Shown: positions 17,363 to 26,374 of the stretch, in pieces
Layout: each line of letters opens with the position of its first letter
Numbering within the stretch: position 1 is the stretch's first letter
Assembly (NCBI GenBank): GCA_001516055.1
Contig: LOEZ01000055.1
Span: 38,460-102,459 of the forward strand
From: Gracilibacter sp. BRH_c7a
GTDB taxonomy: Bacteria > Bacillota > Desulfitobacteriia > Desulfitobacteriales > Syntrophobotulaceae
Length of the DNA stretch: 64,000 bases
Direction of reading: 5' to 3'
The notes under the pieces: model-generated
The model's database searches: none
Seen by the model: the letters and a program-made list of their open reading frames with translations, nothing else
Told to the model about the DNA's origin: nothing
Made by a program: the position numbers and the translations under genes

Positions 17363-17401
17363 TAAAAAACCTATGCATTATTCTCTTGGACATGCATAGG
17401 T
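17363..17401 (-). terminator. Intrinsic terminator of dnaD-dnaI
   Basis: Minus strand: ACCTATGCAT, 13-base loop, ATGCATAGGT, then TTTTTTA. The arms are 17392-17401 and 17369-17378. It lies 46 bases after the dnaI stop. Confidence 0.9.
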
Positions 17402-17446
17402 TCGTACGTTTTATTATTATGTTATTTTTGAGGATTCGATTATTTA

Positions 17447-18262
17447 TTAACTTAACTTCTCTCTTTTATCATATTTCTGCCTCCGAATGTCCTTTTCTGT
17501 AGAGAGGCGAAAAATCCTGCACATCTGTAACAAGCGAGAACAAGTTCTTTCACCTAAGTATGTTTCTATCTCGTCAAAACTTAAATTGGTTGTGATAATA
17601 GTCGGCAGTTGTTCGTTGGTCCGGTAATTTAAAATTGTGTAAAGTCTATTCCTCGTCCAATCGGTGTAATTATGTGCACCCAGGTCATCAAGGATGAGCA
17701 CAGGGATAGTCCTGGCTATATCTAATAAATCGTATTCTGATGTTTCGCTTTTAGAATCATAAGTAGCTCTTAATTCATCCAGTAAATCAGGTACCACAAG
17801 GAAGAGAAGCTTTGTTTGTTGTTCGATTAACACATTGGCGATGGCGGCTGCAAGAAAGGTCTTGCCACTGCCGACTGAACCAGAAAAAAGTAAACCTATT
17901 TCGTGTGGATTGTTCAATACATTACGACAAAAATCCTGTGCTGCTTTTAAAGCTTTTTGAGCTTTAAGAGAATGTTCTTGATCTAAAGATCCACTATTAT
18001 AATAATCAAGATCGAAAGAATCAAAGCGACATCCTATTAATTCACGAGATAAGCGAGCATATTTAAATGAATTAAATAATTTCCTTTGTTCCATACATGA
18101 ACAAGGAATAGCCGTATCGCCTTGTAGGATAATTCCGCGATCACCACAAATTGAACAAACAGCGTTTTCGTTTGCTAAAACACTCTCTGCTGCTGAAAGG
18201 TTTTGGTTATTGACTTTTGGCTTCTTCATTATCTTTTTCAAGATTTTATCCGAGCTTTCCAA
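17447..18262 (-). CDS. dnaI: DnaI/DnaC-type helicase-loader ATPase
   Basis: AAA+ ATPase of 271 residues that should load the replicative helicase. An N-terminal zinc-type cluster (CSICGDRG, CSCMEQ) precedes Walker A GSVGSGKT and Walker B LILDDLG; sensor motif TTNLSFDEIE and the arginine-finger region ERTCSRLLQMC follow. The TTG at 18262 (GGAGG 11 bases upstream) is preferred over a GTG overlapping that site. It lies 24 bases after the dnaD-like gene and is followed by a strong terminator. The DnaD-DnaI pairing supports a primosome role. Confidence 0.9.
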   Translation of the reverse strand: MESSDKILKKIMKKPKVNNQNLSAAESVLANENAVCSICGDRGIILQGDTAIPCSCMEQRKLFNSFKYARLSRELIGCRFDSFDLDYYNSGSLDQEHSLKAQKALKAAQDFCRNVLNNPHEIGLLFSGSVGSGKTFLAAAIANVLIEQQTKLLFLVVPDLLDELRATYDSKSETSEYDLLDIARTIPVLILDDLGAHNYTDWTRNRLYTILNYRTNEQLPTIITTNLSFDEIETYLGERTCSRLLQMCRIFRLSTEKDIRRQKYDKREKLS

Positions 18263-18286
18263 GGTATAATACACCTCCTATCTAAG

Positions 18287-19027
18287 TTATAGGTATATAT
18301 CATCATATTTATTTTTGGGAGTGTTACTTTTCTTTTGTTTTTCACTTTTCTTTTGTTGCCTTGACTGAAAATGTTGGTCTTCCGCTTCAACTTCCATACG
18401 AGTTTGAATGCCCTTTTTTTCCCATTCTCTCAAGATAGTATCCAGGTACCTAAAGCTTCTGATACCTGCGCTAACTCCCCTTCTCAAGGCTTCAATTATT
18501 AGCTCCTCTGAATAAGAAGCCATAAGCCATTTCCCAATATGTTCACATTCTAAGCCAGTCAAAGGTCTGCCTAGTTCACTCTCAAATAAGGTTGTAAGTT
18601 TCTGCAGGGAATTATCTGTATTTATATGAGATGATTTTTTGTTATTGTCATTATCATCTGACGCTTCCATTTGTTTGAATTGATATATGCCCCACAGTTC
18701 AAATAATTGATCAATTAAACCACTTAAATCAAATTTGTTAGTTGCAGTTTTATTTTTATAATCGTTAATGGTTAACAAGTTTTTCTTTTTTAAGCTCTGA
18801 ATAACTACGGTGAATTCTTGTTGGGAAATACCCATTCTTTCAATAATATTGGGGAAGATATCTTCGCTCTGATTGTTAGGTTCTGCAAGAAGATGAATAA
18901 TAAATAGCATTTCTCTTTCATTAATGCCTATTTCAACATAATGATCTAATAAGAAACGGGGAATAGATACTGTCCCTGAAAAGAAAAGAGCTTGCGAAAA
19001 GCCCCCATAGACGTTTTTCTTATGCAA
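18287..19027 (-). CDS. dnaD: DnaD-like replication initiation/primosome protein
   Basis: 246 residues. An N-terminal winged-helix part (VSIPRFLLDHYVEIGINEREMLFIIHLL, read in two pieces) matches DnaD_N, and the region around residues 155-215 (FESELGRPLTGLECEHIGKW, YLDTILREWEKKGI) matches the DnaD/DnaB-II domain. A Lys/Gln-rich tail ends it. It helps DnaI load helicase. The TTG at 19027 is chosen because GAGGTGG lies 6 bases before it. It is divergent from the HD-domain gene at 19222. Confidence 0.87.
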   Translation of the reverse strand: MHKKNVYGGFSQALFFSGTVSIPRFLLDHYVEIGINEREMLFIIHLLAEPNNQSEDIFPNIIERMGISQQEFTVVIQSLKKKNLLTINDYKNKTATNKFDLSGLIDQLFELWGIYQFKQMEASDDNDNNKKSSHINTDNSLQKLTTLFESELGRPLTGLECEHIGKWLMASYSEELIIEALRRGVSAGIRSFRYLDTILREWEKKGIQTRMEVEAEDQHFQSRQQKKSEKQKKSNTPKNKYDDIYL

Positions 19028-19221
19028 ACGAAACCACCTCGTGTCTTTCCTGAAAAAATACTTTCTCACAATTAATATTATATTATAGATTGCTGAATAA
19101 AAAGAGGAAAAGAATGAACTTTAATGGGTAATAATAAAAGAATTTAGCAGAATATTTTACATAATATGGAAGGATTTTTCCCCTCATTCATGTAATTAGT
19201 AGTGGAAAAGGTGGTGTGAAT

Positions 19222-19812
19222 ATGGATATAACAAAAGAGCTTTATAATATCCTTAATAAAGCTGGTGCTCATCCAGCTCTTGGCTGGAAGCATTGTCAAA
19301 GAGTTTATCACTTGGCTAAAGAGCTCTCTCAACATCTAAGTCTAGATGATGAGATTCTCTATATTTCAGCGATGTTACATGACACCGGTAAGTACCCGCT
19401 ATATTGTTTGCCCAATGTTGATCATGCTCTGCGTTCCAAGGGTGTTGCGATGAACCTGCTCAAAAATTATGAATTGGAAAAGGATAGACTCTCTAAAATA
19501 CTGGATGCCATCGAATCACACATGTATTATTCTGAACCTGGCAGCAGTGATGAAGCTGTCTATATTAGAGATGCCAATATTCTGGACAGCCTGGGCAATG
19601 TTGGATTAATGAAGCTGTTCAGTCTGGTAGGTCATGATGAACTTATTAATACTCCAGAGGATGCTTTATTGAGAGCCCAGGTTTTCGCTGAAGCTCTACC
19701 CAAAAAAATATATTCAAAAACGGGTAGACGAATAGCTGTCAAAAGGCGTGAAGAAATAATGCGTTTTTTATCGGGCATTAAACGCCAAACTTCAGAATAC
19801 GCCTGGATTTAA
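19222..19812 (+). CDS. HD-domain phosphohydrolase
   Basis: 196 residues, cytoplasmic. Metal-binding HD signature: His in WKHCQRV, the HD pair in AMLHDTGKYP, and a later His in IESHMYY with Asp in RDANILDSLGN. Related proteins hydrolyse nucleotide phosphates; the substrate here is unknown. The ATG at 19222 has AAAGGTGG 7 bases upstream, better than the GTG at 19216. It stands alone, divergent from dnaD and convergent with the beta-CASP nuclease. Confidence 0.83.
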   Translation: MDITKELYNILNKAGAHPALGWKHCQRVYHLAKELSQHLSLDDEILYISAMLHDTGKYPLYCLPNVDHALRSKGVAMNLLKNYELEKDRLSKILDAIESHMYYSEPGSSDEAVYIRDANILDSLGNVGLMKLFSLVGHDELINTPEDALLRAQVFAEALPKKIYSKTGRRIAVKRREEIMRFLSGIKRQTSEYAWI

Positions 19813-19831
19813 ACCTAATAAGCTTATTCAA

Positions 19832-21526
19832 TTATGATTTCTTGCGCGTTTCTTGTAAGAGAGCCGAGATTTTTTCGAAAGTATCCAATAATAACGTGTA
19901 ATCTCTTTCTTTCCTTGCTTTCTCTACTAGAAGTTTAAGATCTTTGCGCACTTTTGTATAGGAATGATTAACTTCAGAAAGGAGAATTCTTTTTTCTCGA
20001 CCGGCCTTCTTAATGGGGAAACCTTTCTGAGTTTCTTTTCTATCTGGCTGTTTTGGAAGTGGACATACTTGTTGTTGTTCTTCTATAGCTTCCAACCACG
20101 GTTTTTCCGGAGCAGTACGAATAATATCGTTTCCTCTGAATTCAATAGATTCGCCTAATTCTGGAATCAGAGTTTCTTTTCTTAATTGTTCCTCTATCAG
20201 ATCGGCGAAAGTATTAAGTGAGTCCTTTTCTCCATGTACAAGAACAATTTTAGCTGATTCTTTACTAGTGGTCTCAACCCAATTTAAGAGCTCTTTTTGG
20301 TCGCTATGGGATGAAAATCCTGGGAACATTTCAATGCTTGCTTGCACAGCAATTTTCTCACCATGGATGGTAACTTCCTTACACCCTTCTATGAGACGAC
20401 GTCCAAGTGTTCCTTCCGCTTGATAACCCACAAAAATCACAGTAGCATTTGATCTCCAAAGGTTATGTTTTAAATGATGTTTGATTCTCCCGGCATCAGC
20501 CATTCCGCTAGCTGAAATAATAATAGCCCCCTGGGTTATGTCATTAAGTTTCATTGAGTCTTCTGTAGTTTGACTGAATCTAAGGTTCTCCATGGTGAGC
20601 GGATTATTTCCTTCTTTAATAAGTTCTACAGTTTCATCGTCAAAATTTTCCGGGTTTTCTCTGAAAATCTTGGTGGCGGCGATAGCTAAAGGACTGTCAA
20701 TATAGATGGGAAGGGTTGGGATTTTATTATCCTTTTGTAATTCTTGCAAATAGTATAAAAGATCTTGGGTCCTTTCAACAGCGAAAGCAGGTATAATAAT
20801 ATTTCCGCCTTTGGCTTGTGCAGAATTTATTACATCTGCTAAGATATCCAATCTGTTGGATTTATCTGCGTGAACTCTGTTGCCATAAGTGGATTCCATG
20901 ATGACAATATCAGCATCTTTAACTCCTTTGGGATCTTTCACGTATGGTTGATTCATGCTCCCTAAGTCTCCGGAAAAGACAACTTTCTTAGTAGTATCTC
21001 CTTCTTTAATACTTAGAACAATTTGAGCTGATCCCAGGATATGTCCGGCATTGACTAATTGGAAAGAAATAGTTTCCGATAGTTCAATGCTGGTTCCATA
21101 TTTTGTAGGTTTAAAGTGTTTAATTGCATTAAGAGCGTCATCAGAATTGTATATGGGTTCTATGAGTTCCATATCTGCTCTGCGAAGTTTACGGTTCTTT
21201 CTTTCTACTTCCATCTCTTGTATGTGTCCACTATCAGGAAGCATTATAGAACATAATTTAACAGTTACCGGACTCGCATAGATAGGTCCACTATAGCCTT
21301 TCTTAATCAATTTTGGGATAAGTCCAGAATGATCGATATGGGCATGCGTCAAGATAACAGCATCAATGGAACTTGGATCATAGGGAAAATCTTTGTAATT
21401 AAGCTCTTTGACGGTTTTAGATCCTTGGAACATGCCGCAATCGATTAATAAACGATAATCTGTCGTTTCTACGAGATATGATGAACCGGTAACTAAGCCG
21501 GAGGCACCATAATATGTAATCTTCAT
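19832..21526 (-). CDS. Metallo-beta-lactamase/beta-CASP RNA nuclease
   Basis: 564 residues. The N-terminal metallo-beta-lactamase domain has HAHIDHSG (61-68) and VFSGDLG; the beta-CASP insert begins near YGNR and contains GNIIIPAFAVERTQ; a C-terminal RMMBL part has SASGMADAGRIKHHL and FSSHSDQKELLNW. This is the CPSF/YSH1-like bacterial family (for example TTHA0252), which cleaves RNA. The last ~100 residues are a Lys/Glu-rich tail beyond the usual 450-460 residue family length. GAGAGGG precedes the ATG. Confidence 0.92.
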   Translation of the reverse strand: MKITYYGASGLVTGSSYLVETTDYRLLIDCGMFQGSKTVKELNYKDFPYDPSSIDAVILTHAHIDHSGLIPKLIKKGYSGPIYASPVTVKLCSIMLPDSGHIQEMEVERKNRKLRRADMELIEPIYNSDDALNAIKHFKPTKYGTSIELSETISFQLVNAGHILGSAQIVLSIKEGDTTKKVVFSGDLGSMNQPYVKDPKGVKDADIVIMESTYGNRVHADKSNRLDILADVINSAQAKGGNIIIPAFAVERTQDLLYYLQELQKDNKIPTLPIYIDSPLAIAATKIFRENPENFDDETVELIKEGNNPLTMENLRFSQTTEDSMKLNDITQGAIIISASGMADAGRIKHHLKHNLWRSNATVIFVGYQAEGTLGRRLIEGCKEVTIHGEKIAVQASIEMFPGFSSHSDQKELLNWVETTSKESAKIVLVHGEKDSLNTFADLIEEQLRKETLIPELGESIEFRGNDIIRTAPEKPWLEAIEEQQQVCPLPKQPDRKETQKGFPIKKAGREKRILLSEVNHSYTKVRKDLKLLVEKARKERDYTLLLDTFEKISALLQETRKKS

Positions 21527-21547
21527 TGCAATCCCTCTCTTTATTGA

Positions 21548-22189
21548 TTATTCCAGGTTAATTAATTTTAGTTTTACCGATTTTAGTGCTGCTTGCGTTC
21601 GATCCTCAACTTCTAATTTTCTAAATATATTAGACAAATGATTCTTAACTGTCTTTTCACTAATAAATAAGGAAATACCAATATCTCTATTAGATGCCCC
21701 TTTAACCACATAAGTGAGTATTTCCATTTCTCGATTGCTTAAACCAAAATTATTCTTAGATGCTGAAGACGTATTTGTTAATTGATCAAGCAATTTGCCT
21801 GTCACACTCGGTGATAAGATAGGTTCTCCTGCATAAACCTTTCTAATGGAATCCACTAAAGCCTTGGGAATTACATCTTTTAAGAGATATCCTGCAACAC
21901 CTAACTGAAGTACTTGGAAGACCTTTTCATCCGAATCATCAACGGTTAAAACCAAAATTCCTATTTCAGGCTTCTCTCGGCGAATAACCCGACAAGCCTC
22001 TAAACCATTGACTCCTGGCATGTTAATATCCATTAGCAGTATATCGAAAGGAGTGCTTCTGGCTATGTTAATGGCTCCTTGACCATCTCCTACTTCTGCA
22101 ATTACATGGATACCATCTTCAAATTCAAGAATTCTTCTTAATCCTTCTCTTAAAAGTGGATGATCATCGGCGATTACCACCCTTATCAT
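21548..22189 (-). CDS. degU: NarL/DegU-type response regulator
   Basis: 213 residues. The receiver domain has acidic residues ADDH (7-10), phospho-acceptor Asp54 in LLMDINMPG and the conserved Lys in YLLKDV. The C-terminal LuxR-type helix-turn-helix is LSNREMEILTYVVKGASNRD followed by SEKTVKNHLSNIFRKL. It lies 14 bases downstream of its histidine kinase. The pair resembles DegS/DegU, but the regulated genes may differ; the co-transcribed oxidoreductase is a candidate partner. Confidence 0.9.
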   Translation of the reverse strand: MIRVVIADDHPLLREGLRRILEFEDGIHVIAEVGDGQGAINIARSTPFDILLMDINMPGVNGLEACRVIRREKPEIGILVLTVDDSDEKVFQVLQLGVAGYLLKDVIPKALVDSIRKVYAGEPILSPSVTGKLLDQLTNTSSASKNNFGLSNREMEILTYVVKGASNRDIGISLFISEKTVKNHLSNIFRKLEVEDRTQAALKSVKLKLINLE

Positions 22190-22203
22190 TTATTGTTCCT
22201 CCT

Positions 22204-23448
22204 TTATTCTGAGTAAGGTATCCCAAATTCGAATACTGTTCCTTTTCCATATTGAGACGTTATGGAAAACTTGCCTGAATACATTTCTACTCTTTCTTTT
22301 ACTCCTATAAGTCCGTAATGTTCTCCAGGGTAATCTAAAACTGCTTGAGTATCAAAACCTTTACCATAATCGATTATCTTACCCATTATCCAATCATCCT
22401 GAAATTGAAGGAAAATTTCACATCTTGGAGATTCAGCATGTTTAGCTACATTGGTCACCCCTTCTTGTACTAGTCTAAATAAAGCTAATTCAATAGAGGG
22501 ATTGAGATTAATCTCTGTACCTTCTATCATAAGTGAGCATCGAATACCATAATTCTTTTCATAATTATGGATATAATTCTTGATGGTTTCTATTATACCT
22601 TTATTGTCAATACGAACTGGTCTCAAATCAAAAATGATACGCCTGATATCCTGGAGGTTTTCTCTTACTAAACTCTTCAGGTCATTTAACTCGTCTTTTA
22701 CCTTCTTATAGTCTATCTCCAGTAATTTTTCAGCTATTTCCAATCTTAAAACTATATTAGCCAGACTTTGTGCCGGTCCATCATGTACCTCTCTGGCAAT
22801 CCTGCGCCTCTCTTCTTCTTGAGCTTTGATAATTTTAAAAGCTGTATCTTTCATTTTATCACTGCTATGTATAGCCGAAATTTCGGTTATACCTTCTTTA
22901 AGAAGACGAATAGCAAGACCAACCTGATTCATAAGATTATCTGCCCTTTGAACTGTGCCCTCAAGATTCTTTAAAGATCTTTCTATCTCGTCTCTTCGGC
23001 TTCGAAGTTGAAGCTCTTTAGCTTGGAGGAGTTGGAGCTCGACTTGAGCATCCTTCGCCTCTGTGTAGATATCTAACATTGCCCGTTCAGTATATCTTTC
23101 GAAATTTTTGTTTACTTCCATGAGTTTCTGGCGCATTCTTTTTTCTAGTTTATACTGATTATCAACCTTCTTGATAGTCTCTTTTATTTCCGACGAAAGA
23201 AATGTTAACTCTTGTTGTAATCTTTGCACTTCAGTACGTGTGGTTTCGTATATATTAAATATTTCTTCTTTACCATCTTCCACTGCTTTTAAAGTAGATT
23301 CGAAAACATCGTTTAGGCGATCCATACTACTTCTCCTCTGCTCCTTGCTAAGTTGATTTAAAACATCTGATTTAACTTGATTCGACATTTTATCAATTTT
23401 TCCTACTTCCAATTGAAAAAACATCCTTTCACATGCTTCGTTACTCAA
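22204..23448 (-). CDS. degS: DegS-like cytoplasmic sensor histidine kinase
   Basis: 414 residues without membrane segments. Residues about 30-205 are a long coiled-coil sensor region of the DegS type. The HisKA_3 dimerisation/phosphotransfer box follows (EEERRRIAREVHDGPAQSL, His222), then an HATPase domain with VQEGVTNVAKHA and GKGF, ending near GLIGVKERVE. A TTG at 23448 with AAAGG 6 bases upstream is the likely start; the gene overlaps the oxidoreductase gene by 8 bases, so the three genes are coupled. Input signal unknown, cytoplasmic by inference. Confidence 0.9.
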   Translation of the reverse strand: MSNEACERMFFQLEVGKIDKMSNQVKSDVLNQLSKEQRRSSMDRLNDVFESTLKAVEDGKEEIFNIYETTRTEVQRLQQELTFLSSEIKETIKKVDNQYKLEKRMRQKLMEVNKNFERYTERAMLDIYTEAKDAQVELQLLQAKELQLRSRRDEIERSLKNLEGTVQRADNLMNQVGLAIRLLKEGITEISAIHSSDKMKDTAFKIIKAQEEERRRIAREVHDGPAQSLANIVLRLEIAEKLLEIDYKKVKDELNDLKSLVRENLQDIRRIIFDLRPVRIDNKGIIETIKNYIHNYEKNYGIRCSLMIEGTEINLNPSIELALFRLVQEGVTNVAKHAESPRCEIFLQFQDDWIMGKIIDYGKGFDTQAVLDYPGEHYGLIGVKERVEMYSGKFSITSQYGKGTVFEFGIPYSE

Positions 23449-24511
23449 CCTGAACCTTTATTTGGCTGACAGCGTTATATCCATAACCTTTTCTGTTCCA
23501 GTACGGTTCTAGTGGTTGAATTCTGCCACTAGAGTCTTTGGCTCTGGACAAGATTGTATATTCACCTTTGTGAGGAGGACTCCAGGAATGCCACCAATAA
23601 ATCCAAGCAAATGGTTGATAGGGATACCTGCTGAGGGCAGCCTTATGCCATTCAATACCGTTATCCATACTAATTTCAACTTCGGTAATAATTCCTTTTC
23701 CAGTCCAGGCAATTCCTTCAATCCGATGAGTTACTTTGTCAATAGCAGCTAAATGATGAGGATAAAGTATAGTAGAATTTACATTCTTAAAATTAACAGG
23801 ATGTTTTCCCCTATCTGAATTCTTATCTGGATAATAAATATAATCAATTGTCTGAAATGGCCCTGAGAACTTTCTAGTTATAACCGTAATCCTTTTTAAC
23901 CATTTAACCCAGGCCATTCCATACCAGCTTGGAACAATCAAACGTAGAGGAAAGCCATGTTTATAAGGTATTGGTTTACCGTTTAACTCATAAGCGATTA
24001 TCGTATCCGGGTGCAAGGCAATGCTCATGGGTAGGCTTCTGGCAAATAAGAATTCTCCTGGAATATCTTTTCTCGTTCCATGATCATGTCCTTCAAATAC
24101 CACTTCTTTGGCACTATCTTTTATTCCTGTATGTTCAAGCAGAATTTTGAATGGTACCCCCTTCCAAAGCCCCTGACTCATAGCACCTTCTTCCCACTGT
24201 ATTCCATAAACTTTCGGATCAAAGAAAGCTCTTTTATTGCCTGAACATTCCAAAGAAATAACAAATTCTCTTGTGGGCATTACCTTAAGTTGGTCCACCA
24301 GGAATCTCGAAGGGTTGTATACCGCCCCGTCTATACCCACTGAATAATTTCTTTCATCTACTTCAGGATAAGAAAAATGATTTCTTATAAAGAAATATTC
24401 TTCAGGAGTAATCCATTGTCTTAAAAACCTAAGTGGTGTTTCCTGGTTCTCAGGATTTAACTTATGAGTTTTATAAAAAGGTACACTTAAGTTATCATTT
24501 TTAATTGTCAC
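23441..24511 (-). CDS. Molybdopterin-dependent oxidoreductase, sulfite-oxidase fold
   Basis: 356 residues. The Moco-binding domain has the ligand Cys89 in LECSGNKR, plus WEEGAMSQGLWKGVP and HGFPLRLIVPSWYGMAWVKW. The C-terminal ~110 residues form the Moco dimerisation domain (ISMDNGIEWHKA, PPHKGEYTI). No heme domain and no Tat signal is visible, so it looks cytoplasmic. The GTG at 24511 (GGAGGG 8 bases upstream) replaces an ATG seven codons earlier that precedes the ribosome site. It is the first gene of an operon with degS-degU. Substrate unknown. Confidence 0.9.
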   Translation of the reverse strand: MTIKNDNLSVPFYKTHKLNPENQETPLRFLRQWITPEEYFFIRNHFSYPEVDERNYSVGIDGAVYNPSRFLVDQLKVMPTREFVISLECSGNKRAFFDPKVYGIQWEEGAMSQGLWKGVPFKILLEHTGIKDSAKEVVFEGHDHGTRKDIPGEFLFARSLPMSIALHPDTIIAYELNGKPIPYKHGFPLRLIVPSWYGMAWVKWLKRITVITRKFSGPFQTIDYIYYPDKNSDRGKHPVNFKNVNSTILYPHHLAAIDKVTHRIEGIAWTGKGIITEVEISMDNGIEWHKAALSRYPYQPFAWIYWWHSWSPPHKGEYTILSRAKDSSGRIQPLEPYWNRKGYGYNAVSQIKVQVE

Positions 24512-24588
24512 TTTCTGAACCCTCCATTTCATGATATATTTTAGATAGTTTTGTTTGGATATAATATTCTACATACTTGATTATGGTC

Positions 24589-24618
24589 TTGACACCCAAG
24601 TATCGTTTTTGTTATGAT
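24589..24618 (+). promoter_or_regulatory. Sigma-A promoter of tRNA-Pro
   Basis: TTGACA at 24589-24594, an 18-base spacer and TATGAT at 24613-24618, ending 15 bases before the tRNA. Confidence 0.8.
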
Positions 24619-24633
24619 TTCTCTGTTCTTTAT

Positions 24634-24710
24634 CGGGGCGTAGCGCAGTTTGGTAGCGTGCTTGGTTCGGGACCAAGAGGTCGCAGGTTCAAATCCTGTC
24701 GCCCCGACCA
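24634..24710 (+). tRNA. tRNA-Pro(CGG)
   Basis: 77 bases with a perfect 7-bp acceptor stem (CGGGGCG/CGCCCCG), D arm, anticodon stem CTTGG/CCAAG with loop TTCGGGA giving anticodon CGG, a TTCAAAT T-loop and an encoded CCA end. It reads CCG codons. It is a single tRNA gene with its own promoter and terminator. Confidence 0.97.
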
Positions 24711-24726
24711 TCCTAATATCTCTTTT

Positions 24727-24750
24727 AAGCTCAATTATGGGCTTATTTTT
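24727..24750 (+). terminator. Terminator of tRNA-Pro
   Basis: AAGCTC, 6-base loop, GGGCTT (one G-T pair), then ATTTTT; 16 bases after the tRNA. Confidence 0.75.
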
Positions 24751-24811
24751 GTATAAACTTTAAATTAATAGTTAAACTACTAAAATACATAAAGATATAG
24801 AGGTAATTATC

Positions 24812-25327
24812 ATGGTTCAAATTGGCAACATACACATAGGCACAGCTGATACAGCTACACAATCTAAAATAGATATTGGTGAAGCTTTTATACTGTCACA
24901 GCATTTGTATTTTAGATATTTCTGCACTGAACAAACAATCCAATATTACAATGCGGCACATGATTCCGATTTTAAGCAAGTAATTAAAATCGGATTAACT
25001 TATTTGGAGAAAGAAGTTAAAGCTATCGAAAAGCAGATGGAAAAATATAAAGTACCTCAACCTTCAAGGTCACCCAAAAGTGTAAAAGTATCTCCCCCTG
25101 TTAGTACACTAATCAATGACCACTACATTTTCGAACAAATTCGTTGTGGCTGTACCGCGGCGGCTGAAAAAAATCTGCGCAATGCGATTATGATCCTGAA
25201 TAATGACTCTTTAAGAGAAATGTTTATAGACTTTCTGAAAGATGAGATTGACATGATTAATAATCTCCTTAAATATGGCAAATTAAAAGGGTGGCTGCCC
25301 ACATATCCTGTTTATAAAGCAGATTAA
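24812..25327 (+). CDS. DUF3231-like helical protein (spore coat/ferritin-like)
   Basis: 171 residues, predicted nearly all helical, with an N-terminal helical half (IGEAFILSQHLYFRYFCTEQ) and a C-terminal half (AAEKNLRNAIMI, FIDFLKDEIDMINNLLKYGK) ending WLPTYPVYKAD. The two-helix-pair layout resembles DUF3231/ferritin-like spore coat proteins of Firmicutes. There are three cysteines (C38, and CGC near 111). AGAGG precedes the ATG. It is a single gene with its own terminator. Family assignment is moderate; no function is proposed. Confidence 0.65.
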   Translation: MVQIGNIHIGTADTATQSKIDIGEAFILSQHLYFRYFCTEQTIQYYNAAHDSDFKQVIKIGLTYLEKEVKAIEKQMEKYKVPQPSRSPKSVKVSPPVSTLINDHYIFEQIRCGCTAAAEKNLRNAIMILNNDSLREMFIDFLKDEIDMINNLLKYGKLKGWLPTYPVYKAD

Positions 25328-25355
25328 TTAGTAGGATATATAATATAAAAACAGA

Positions 25356-25406
25356 AGAAGATGTCTCGGAATAAATAGTATCTTCTGCTTTTATATTTGT
25401 TTTTTG
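25356..25406 (+). terminator. Terminator after the DUF3231-like gene
   Basis: AGAAGAT at 25356-25362 pairs with ATCTTCT at 25380-25386, loop 17 bases, followed by CTTTTATATTTGTTTTTT. Confidence 0.65.
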
Positions 25407-25534
25407 AGTATTAGGAATATAGTTTTATTATTTTGCTTTAATTGACGTATCTGGTGTTTAAATATAGAATACTATTGAGTGTTTAGTGGCTAATATTGAC
25501 AGTTGTATTTCTGTCATAAGGAGTAGGGAAAGTT

Positions 25535-26056
25535 TTGCAAGGAAGAATAACTCGAATCCGTTCACTGGAAGCAAATGATTTGGATTCGCTCTATCAGTGG
25601 TACAACAATCATGAGTTCTCTTATTGGGTTAGCGGTAACTGGCCCCTGTTAACCTTACTTCGCCGTGAAGAATTTGAGCAAAAGTTTTATGATGAAGATC
25701 TGAACCGCTATGCCATCACAAATATCGAAGACGAAATTATCGGCACAATAGGTTTTGATGAGGTCAATATCCCTGCCAGATCTGCAAGATTATTCATCGG
25801 GATTGGCCCCAAAGAGTTATGGGGTCAAGGTTATGGAACTGATTCACTTAGGACTTTTATTAATTATTTATTTAACCAATGGAACTTCCGCAGATTAACT
25901 GTAGAAATATGGGCAGGTAATCTTAGAGCACTTTCTTGTTACACCAGCCTCGGATTTGTTGAAGAAGGCAGATTACGGGAAGCATATTATATAGATGGGA
26001 AATACTATGATGGTATAATATTAGGACTATTGAAAAAAAACTATCAGGATAATTAA
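25535..26056 (+). CDS. GNAT-family N-acetyltransferase, RimJ/RimL type
   Basis: 173 residues. N-terminal IRSLEANDLDSLYQWYNN, the acetyl-CoA motif WGQGYGTDSLRTFINYLF, and C-terminal WAGNLRALSCYTSLGFVEEGRLREAYYIDGKYYDG match the GNAT RimJ/RimL group, which acetylates protein N-termini or small amines. Start is TTG with AGGG 6 bases upstream. It stands alone ahead of the FMN riboswitch. Substrate unknown. Confidence 0.9.
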   Translation: MQGRITRIRSLEANDLDSLYQWYNNHEFSYWVSGNWPLLTLLRREEFEQKFYDEDLNRYAITNIEDEIIGTIGFDEVNIPARSARLFIGIGPKELWGQGYGTDSLRTFINYLFNQWNFRRLTVEIWAGNLRALSCYTSLGFVEEGRLREAYYIDGKYYDGIILGLLKKNYQDN

Positions 26057-26137
26057 TCCTGGATTTGAATAATTACTAATTGCATTCTCCAATTATTTGG
26101 AGTAATATATTCTAAGGAACACAAACTGAATATTTCA

Positions 26138-26246
26138 TACTCTGGGGATGGGTGTAAATCCTTACCGGCGGTAAAGCCCGCGAGCCTTATAAGGCAGATT
26201 CGTTGAAACTACGAAGCCGACAGTTAAAGTCTGGATGGGAAGAGTA
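26138..26246 (+). promoter_or_regulatory. FMN riboswitch (RFN element)
   Basis: The conserved core GGGGATGGGTGTAAATCC, ACCGGCGGTAAAGCCCGCGA and GTCTGGATGGGAAGAG segments are present in the known order. The closing stem TACTCT (26138-26143) pairs with AGAGTA (26241-26246). It lies 128 bases upstream of ribD. Binding of FMN should lower expression of ribD-ribE-ribBA-ribH through the terminator at 26310-26345. Confidence 0.95.
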
Positions 26247-26309
26247 ATAATAAGCAACTAGTGAGATTGGTGTAACCATATCATTGGTTTGTTTAAGCTT
26301 GTTAGTGCA

Positions 26310-26345
26310 ATACCCAGAGTAAATACTGGGTATTTTTATTTTTCT
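26310..26345 (+). terminator. FMN-riboswitch expression-platform terminator
   Basis: ATACCCAG at 26310-26317 pairs with CTGGGTAT at 26326-26333, followed by TTTATTTTTC. It sits between the aptamer and ribD, as expected for transcription attenuation. Confidence 0.88.
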
Positions 26346-26374
26346 TCTATAAACAGATAGTGAGGGAATCAACT

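Noticed and set aside
17331..17393. N-terminal extension of the 184-residue anchored protein
   Set aside because: It would cross the dnaI terminator hairpin; a TTG with GGAGG upstream fits better.
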